From NCBI GenBank assembly GCA_022494885.1, contig JAGVSM010000206.1, positions 80,592 to 144,591 on the forward strand: DNA of 64,000 nt. The letters are read 5' to 3'. This DNA comes from Micrasema longulum (taxonomy: Eukaryota > Arthropoda > Insecta > Trichoptera > Brachycentridae). Shown here piece after piece: positions 57,790 to 64,000 of this stretch. The stretch's first letter is position 1. Each line of letters begins with the position of its first letter. The notes under the pieces were generated by a model. It did not search any database. It was not told the DNA's origin and was given only the letters and a program-made list of their open reading frames with translations. Both the position numbers and the translations under genes were made by a program.

Positions 57790-60700
57790 TTAGAACTTGA
57801 AGCCATCTTGTGGTGCGGCCAAACTCGGGTCAAACTGGAAACTCGCATCTTCGACTCTTGGCGCAAGCTGCACATCTGCATCCAACTGTAAAATTTCATC
57901 CTCTTTAGTGTGAATACTTATTAATTCTAAAACACCATGTTTACTTTTTATTTTAGTTTGAACTTGATGGTTAAAATGTAATATGTAAGTTTTAATGTGA
58001 TAGGTTTCACAATTTTATTTTTTACGTAATTTCATATCCCATAATTGCAATTTACCAACAATCAGATTCATCGAGTTTAAATAACAAATATGTATAGGTA
58101 TATTTTAATACCCATTTTCTCAATTATGCTTTCACTTGAAAATACATAGGCCAATTAAAGAAACATGAAAGGAATGTTTTTCCTGTAAAATTTCAACTAT
58201 TATTACAAAAAAAATTAGCTAATTATGAACACTTAATCTACTCCTCCGTTCAATTATTACATCAATATAAAAAACTGGTGGGTAATTAGAATCCCCAAAA
58301 AATTGTTGCTAAGATTTTTTGTGCAAATAGTTAACGCCTATTCATGTTGAAAAAATAAATGGAAGACAAAAAATACTCACATCATCAATATCTGCAAAGT
58401 ATTGCTCGATAATTTCATACGCCAACTTATATATTTCTACATTTTCATGTTTCTGTAATGTTTCTATTTTATCTAACCCTCCGCAATCTTCTATCAGAGT
58501 AGCGATCTGTTCAACCGCTTCGCCTGACATCTTTAGCATATTATTGACTCCATCCAAAACAACCTACAAAAAAATATGCACATTTAGGATTACATTTCTA
58601 TTGCACTAAACTTACCTACTTACATCCTGCAAATCAGGGGAAATATTTATGTTCTCATAAAGTCATTTTATCAAACATACATGCATAATTATTAGATTCC
58701 CTTAAAATACAGGGTGCAAATACACATTTCGTATTTCAAAAATATTTCATGGATTACCATATATAATTAGCAGAATGAATCTTACTTTTTGTGTTACATA
58801 ATAAAAAGATTTTAATCAAAAAATTACAACAAAAATATTTGTGTTGTAAGTTTTAAAGTAGTATAATGGTTTCAAATTTTATTTCGTTACTAAAACCATG
58901 TATGAGGATTCTTTGTGAGGTAAGTTGTTTAAACTAATACTATGTAAATAAATTAACTAGTAAAACAATGCATCTTACACACAACATGTTAAAGTACATA
59001 AAACATTAGTTTAAAACCTACACTGATAACTTGAGGATCCTTGCAGTCAAGCAGGTCGCAGAAGGGTGGTATAACACCCGCTGAAATGAGACAAGAAACT
59101 TGTTCCTGTGTCCCGCTGATGGTGAGATTAGAAACAGCCCACGCCGCCTCCTTTTTAGTTTGGAATTCTCCTTTAGAAAGGTTAAAAATTATACTGGGAA
59201 GTAGACCAGCATTTATTACCGCTTGAACTTGACAGCGATTTCCAGCAGTTATATTTGATAAGAACCACACAGCTTCTTTGCAAATTTTTTCTTTCTGTAA
59301 AATAAAAATAATTTCAATATGAAAACTGTGCTTCAATAAGGAATGTTAGGAAGAAATTTATTTAATAACAAAGTTTTTTTTTTCAAAAATACTAAGAGTA
59401 ACTTCTTACATATGAATATTTGAATTATTGATAATAATATGTCACAGCAAATAAAACTGTTTCACGTAAAAACAAGAATACTATAAAAATTGATTTTGCA
59501 GCAGGGTTCGATAATTACTATTGATAATTAAGTCAAGATAGTAAAAATATTAGATTTATTTTTTAAAAAAAGAAGGAAATCAAGAAGTCTTCACATTACT
59601 AGTAGTGCCTACACACGCTAGGGGGTAAACCCCCTGATGCAATGAGGAATGAGCAAAACTGCTAAGGATGGTACATTGCATAAATGTCATTTATGTGTTA
59701 CAAACATCTCAAACTCCCCTCGTCAGTTTCTGTTTTGGTTTTAAAAAGGGAGATATTTTTGGGGTTTTTGTTTTTAAAAATAAAAGGAAATTAAATATAA
59801 AATTTCAATCATTTAAATAAAAAACTGGAGTGTAAAAGGGCCAATGTCAGATTGTATATTTTTCTTGCTAACATTTTGTAGAGGGTTGATATCAATTAAA
59901 AAATATATGTATTTAACCATTTCTTATACATACACATATGTTTAAGTGTTTTTTTTTATTTTTATCGATGATAGATTTAAACACCTCAAACAGTTTAATT
60001 ATAACATCACAAAATAGCCGTAAAATTACTCTCCTGTAATGTGATTGATGACATTGGCTCTTTTAGACCCACAAGCCACAGAAAATTTATAATTATCCAA
60101 TATTTGCTATAAATATTGTATGTTTTCAAACTCAGATACACAGCCTGTTATTAAATAAACAAATCATATAGCGCAGAAGAAAAAAAACAATGGCGAAGTT
60201 CAGTACACTGTCACCAATGTTTCGATTACAATAGCTATTTTCATCAATACATATTAAGACAGTATGCTTAACTTTAATATCTACAACTATTAGTGTATAA
60301 CAAAACCAGCTCTTTAAACTACGTATTGACAAGAAATCTGGTAAATGTAGATTTCTGGTTTTCGTATGTTAACAAAATCAATAAAATAAAATTTAACAAT
60401 TTTTTTTTTTCACTGTGGCAGTTATCCCTCCAAAGTAATGCCATTACACGTTATGGTGAAGGCGCATATCGATTTCTTTTACTCTCAAATGGTTTGATGC
60501 GTGCACCGCGACAATCCAAAATTTTCAAACTTCAGCCATTAAACTGGCTTGTCATCAAGGTCAATGGAGAATTAAATTATTACATATGTTTAAATGTGAT
60601 CACAGCAATTTTAAAATGATTCAGGATTAAAAAAAGAGCAACAAGGAAAAACTGCTGGTCAAAAAACAATAAAGATGTTAAACATTTCCAGAAATAGATA

Positions 60701-63700
60701 AAACGTAGATAAGTTTAAACTGTATGGTAGGTCACAATAACAATCGACATCTACTCTTAATACTATCAAAACTCGTAGACACTGAAACATTATATTCACT
60801 AATATTTAAATAACTTTAATTTCTGCATCTTCCAACAGAGCATTTAACAAGAATTTTAAAAAAGCATCAAACATCTATAATATTAATAGTCTTAAAATGA
60901 TTGATTGAGTCTGTCATGTACGGGCCCGTTCACATGAATCGTGCAAATACACTCGGTCTGGTAAAATTAGGGTGGGTGGCACATGTTTATTATTTTACAT
61001 TTTGGTTTCATTTAATTAGTTTCTATTCGCGGGTGAAAATTTTGCTAAAAGAAATCGAGTGGAGATTAGTTGACCTCATGGTGTACTGATTCGTGTTTTT
61101 ACCTGCCTATTTACTAACGGTGTTTTAGAACTAGCTATTTTAGTAGTAGTATACCTCAGCACTCCAATGTTTTAAGCATGAATAGAATCTGAATATATGA
61201 ACAAAATGACATTCAAAACTCAATTTCGCAAAAATGTCTTCTAGCGTTTCAGCTTTAAGGTACAGATATATATGGGCGTAATAAATATAACAATAGGCTG
61301 CCTAAGTGGTTTAGTTGTTAAGATGCTTGACTCACGAACGGAAGGTTCCGGGTTCGATTCCCGGTGAGAATACAAAAATTCAAAATGTGATTTTTCTCAA
61401 GCCTGACGATTCTGTGCTACAACTCTCCACTGTAATTGGGCCTTCTGGCCTGTTGTGGTGTAATTAAAAAAAAAAAATAGACAGGCAGTACATTAGCTTG
61501 CCGAGAAAACAGAAAAAAGTGAGTATTTGGTTTATTCATTTTTGATCGGTAGATTTCACGGGTCGTGTTGGCACCCTACCGATTATTCGGTTTTTTGAGA
61601 AAAATCCTATTTAATTTTTGTGTTCTCACAAGGAATCGAACCCAGAACCTTCCATGCGTGAGTCAAGCGTCTTCACCACTACACTATAGAGGCCGCCGGG
61701 ACATTTGATATATTAAAACTGTGTGGTTTTGGAAGCATTATTTTGAGTGACAGATTATTATAATTTTTTTAAATTAAATATTTGTGTTCTTATGATTTAC
61801 CCAAACTATTTATTTATTAGAAAATGAGAACCAAGTTGTGGTAGAGCGGGGTGCGAAGATCTGACCTTTGATCCCTGGGTCCGCTACACTAGCCCACACC
61901 CCTGTTCATTATTATATTTAGATTGCTCCTAACAGCAAAAAATAAATTGTGAGGCTCAAAGGGGTGAAATTTCATAGTGCCAGAGATTCTAATTAATCAA
62001 CTGAGGCCCACAGGGCCGATAAATCGAGGCCTGAAGCCTGCTGCTATCAAATTAGCTATCCTATCAATCGAATGGCCATCCCCTCAATTCCCCCCTATTT
62101 AATGTGTTTCTCCATTCATCTTCAATTTATTTCCTTTTTTTTTTAATGAATAAGTGCAATAGTTATGATTTATTTTTTGTTATTTTCTATAATATTTTAA
62201 GTACTTTTAACTGTATATTGTAAGAGCCCTCTGGGCGTTTATTAAATAAATAAGTATGTTTTTGATAAATAAACAATGGAATGCGAAATGTTTATGAGCA
62301 ATCAGATGATTTGAGGAATTATGAATAAATGTGTCTGTATGGTTTACGGTAGATAGAAAAATTAATTTTTTTATTGTTACATGTCAAGAAAGTCAAATTT
62401 TTTATCTTTTTCTATTTTTAAAGTAAATTTTATTTCTTTAAATAATAAATTTAGGAAATTAAGGAATTTCAATAAGAAATATAATTGTTCTTAGCATACC
62501 TGGTGCTCTAATAAGGCGGGAAAATGTGACAGAACATCACAATCCAAAACAATTTGTGTTTGTTCGTCTGATCCGGTGACAATATTCCCCAAGGCTCGCA
62601 GTGCAGCAGTCTGCACCTTACTCTCTTTGTGAGACAGGAGTGGAATCAGCGTCGGGACGATGCCACAGTCTATTACTATCTGTATTTGGTCATTGCCGCC
62701 ATCCGTTAAATAGCTGATTGCCCAGATGGCGTCTATCAAAATCTAAAAACGTGAAAAGGATCGCTTTAGTGTTATTATACACGTCCGGGGCATATGAACT
62801 AGAAATGTATACAGGTAAAGTTACTCACATTGAAATCAGTATGAACTATGAGCATGCGAAGTGCTGGTAAAATTTCCCTAATGGTATTTTTAGGAGGTGG
62901 AGGTTCCTTATTCCTGCATAAATTCACAATAACCCAAGTCACATTGCGAAGAAACTGGATGGTTATCTCCGGTCTGATGAAGCTCAACAGGGGTTGGACT
63001 ACTCCCAGTTCTATGACATAGTCTCGCAAAGCGGGCCCGTCGCCAATTATATTACCTAGGGCCCACACCGCTTGCTCGCAGACATTCTGGTGAGGAGATA
63101 ATAGCAGCTGAAGGAAATAAGGGACAGCGTCGGCTTGCACCACTTTGTTGGTTTGCTCGGATGTTCCAGATGCGATATTAGTCAGTCCCCATGCAGCTTC
63201 GAATTGTAAAGAGGGGTTATCAGATCGTGATAGACAGTGAACTAAGATGGGTAGAATTCCATTTTCTATTAAATCGTCAATTGGAGGATTTTTATCGGAA
63301 GACAACAATTTTCTCGCCGCCTGCACAGCTGACAGTTGCAGAGCCGGGTCGTCGACGCGGGCAGCATTGGCCACGAGATGCGCTAAATTGGTAGTTGCGA
63401 GTGTCTTGTCGGTCTCATCTTCATCGGTTAAGTCGGAAACTGGGACGTTTCTTCTTTTCTGAAGCGTTTCTTCTCTCTTATTTTTCCTGAGTTCAACAGT
63501 CACCTCATTGCGCCTCCTTCGCATTTCCTGTAAGGTTACGTTCAATGACATCTATGTTTATTAACCGTTTACATATCAATGCTTGACAATATTCAAAATT
63601 GAATACTGCTATAAATGCACAAATAAAATACTTACATCTTGATCCTTTGCTTTGTTCTTAAAAACTTGCATTCGATTTTTTATCGGATCGGGTGACGCCA

Positions 63701-63701
63701 T
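57790..63701 (-). CDS. Kap-alpha3: Importin subunit alpha-3/4 type (karyopherin alpha 3), complete
   Basis: Six exons, minus strand: 63701-63636, 63527-62829, 62742-62500, 59294-59022, 58563-58381 and 57885-57790. They total 1560 nt, 519 aa; every junction falls between codons. The importin-beta-binding domain (1-51) is basic, with MRRRR and KRRNVP, the latter matching the autoinhibitory NLS-like motif. Armadillo repeats fill about 70-490, with NLS-binding W...N pairs in [55 protein letters not shown] and AAWAVSNLT. The C-terminus is acidic, ending DGFKF. The protein carries classical NLS cargo with importin beta through the nuclear pore. The sequence of the repeats and the tail place it with KPNA3/KPNA4 and Drosophila Kap-alpha3 rather than the Pendulin or alpha-1 types. 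The 3.2 kb intron 3 holds SINEs and the composite repeat. Confidence 0.95.
59295..61290. other. Importin intron 3, left part
   Basis: AT-rich intron without a coding exon. A SINE-like phrase at 61020-61110 (CGGGTGAAAATTTTGC, GAGATTAGTTGACCTCATGG) has a relative at about 26500-26570. Nothing else was recognised. Confidence 0.35.
61300..61480 (+). mobile_element. SINE family C, nearly complete
   Basis: GGCTGCCTAAGTGGTTTAGT, GGGTTCGATTCCC, GTGAGAATACAAAAATTC, TTTTTCTCAAGCCTGACGAT and CTGGCCTGTTGTGGTG with a poly-A end, parallel to 44500-44700. Confidence 0.85.
61616..62046 (-). mobile_element. Composite repeat block, copy without the LINE (empty site)
   Basis: SINE-C head on minus (61618-61697), linker TTAAAACTGTGTGGTTTTGG, SINE-B (about 61785-61905), then directly AGATTGCTCCTAACAGC and GAGGCTCAAAGGGGTGAAAT to GAGGCC. 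It matches 11100-12450 in order but lacks the 0.9 kb LINE. Confidence 0.78.
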
Positions 63702-64000
63702 TTTTAAATAAATTTACAAAAAATAATTATGTTTGACAACTAATATTGAAAATTTGCAATGCGTAATTAGCAAAAATATTTTTTATCACCACATCACACG
63801 GTAGTAAATTGTCAAAACATATTACTTTCACACCAGACTTTTTTTCAACCCACGAATAGCGCCCCACACGCCTCGCGGATTTTAGCGAAGAAGTGACGAA
63901 GAACGGAAATACCATATTAAGAAAACATTTTTCCCTACTTAATTTTTTTTTGATATGTTGACAACACTTACAAAATGAAAGCCATAATATTACACAAAAT
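63702..64000. other. 5' flank of importin alpha-3 gene
   Basis: Presumed 5' UTR and promoter of the minus-strand importin gene. Positions 63840-63905 are less AT-rich, with CpGs (AGCGCCCCACACGCCTCGCG). The small ORFs on either strand are not supported. Confidence 0.35.

Noticed and set aside
1..64000. Search for CRISPR-like spaced repeats, operons or phage genes
   Set aside because: The window is eukaryotic (introns, SINEs, LINEs). Repeats are dispersed or inverted rather than evenly spaced arrays.

Overview
This is a eukaryotic window, AT-rich and intron-rich, with GT-AG splice sites and heavy repeat load. The five protein-coding genes I could assemble (Venus kinase receptor, BRICHOS/ITM2 protein, Noc2, dreadlocks/Nck, importin alpha-3) point to an insect. 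The repeats (several tRNA-derived SINE families, hairpin MITEs, 5'-truncated non-LTR retrotransposons, mariner and hAT relics) would suit a moth or butterfly. That order-level assignment is inference. All exon chains were built by hand from splice signals and reading phase. Each gives a length divisible by three and a continuous protein.

Layout, left to right. (1) 1260-7317, + strand: complete Venus kinase receptor (8 coding exons, 1307 aa). Its ectodomain is unusual: a region resembling bacterial OpuAC (choline/glycine-betaine binding) precedes the normal Venus flytrap. (2) 9.0-12.5 kb: repeats, including a 1.2 kb hAT-type element with a perfect 8-bp target duplication and a composite SINE/LINE block that recurs near 61.8 kb. 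(3) 19824-14043, - strand: a BRICHOS-domain ITM2-like type II membrane protein (5 exons, 292 aa) whose 26-codon first exon lies 3.6 kb from the second. (4) 22331-30109, + strand: nucleolar complex protein 2 (6 exons, 741 aa) with a 2.3 kb inverted-repeat element in its third intron. (5) 30.2-38.9 kb: intergenic repeats, including a three-level nested insertion at 31.1-32.0 kb. (6) 47944/47875-38983, - strand: dreadlocks/Nck adaptor (three SH3 and one SH2 domains, 386 aa from the inner ATG) with MITE- and SINE-filled introns. (7) 45.8-57.8 kb: relics, including a mariner-derived foldback and three LINE 3' ends, then a gene-poor stretch. (8) 63701-57790, - strand: importin alpha-3 (6 exons, 519 aa).

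The genes are unrelated housekeeping or signalling loci rather than a pathway: receptor tyrosine kinase signalling, phosphotyrosine adaptor, nuclear import, ribosome assembly and a furin-processed membrane protein. I see no functional tRNA or rRNA gene, no CRISPR array and no prokaryotic feature. The best candidate for something little described is the two-module ectodomain of the Venus kinase receptor. The clearest evolutionary records are the filled/empty site pairs among the transposons.
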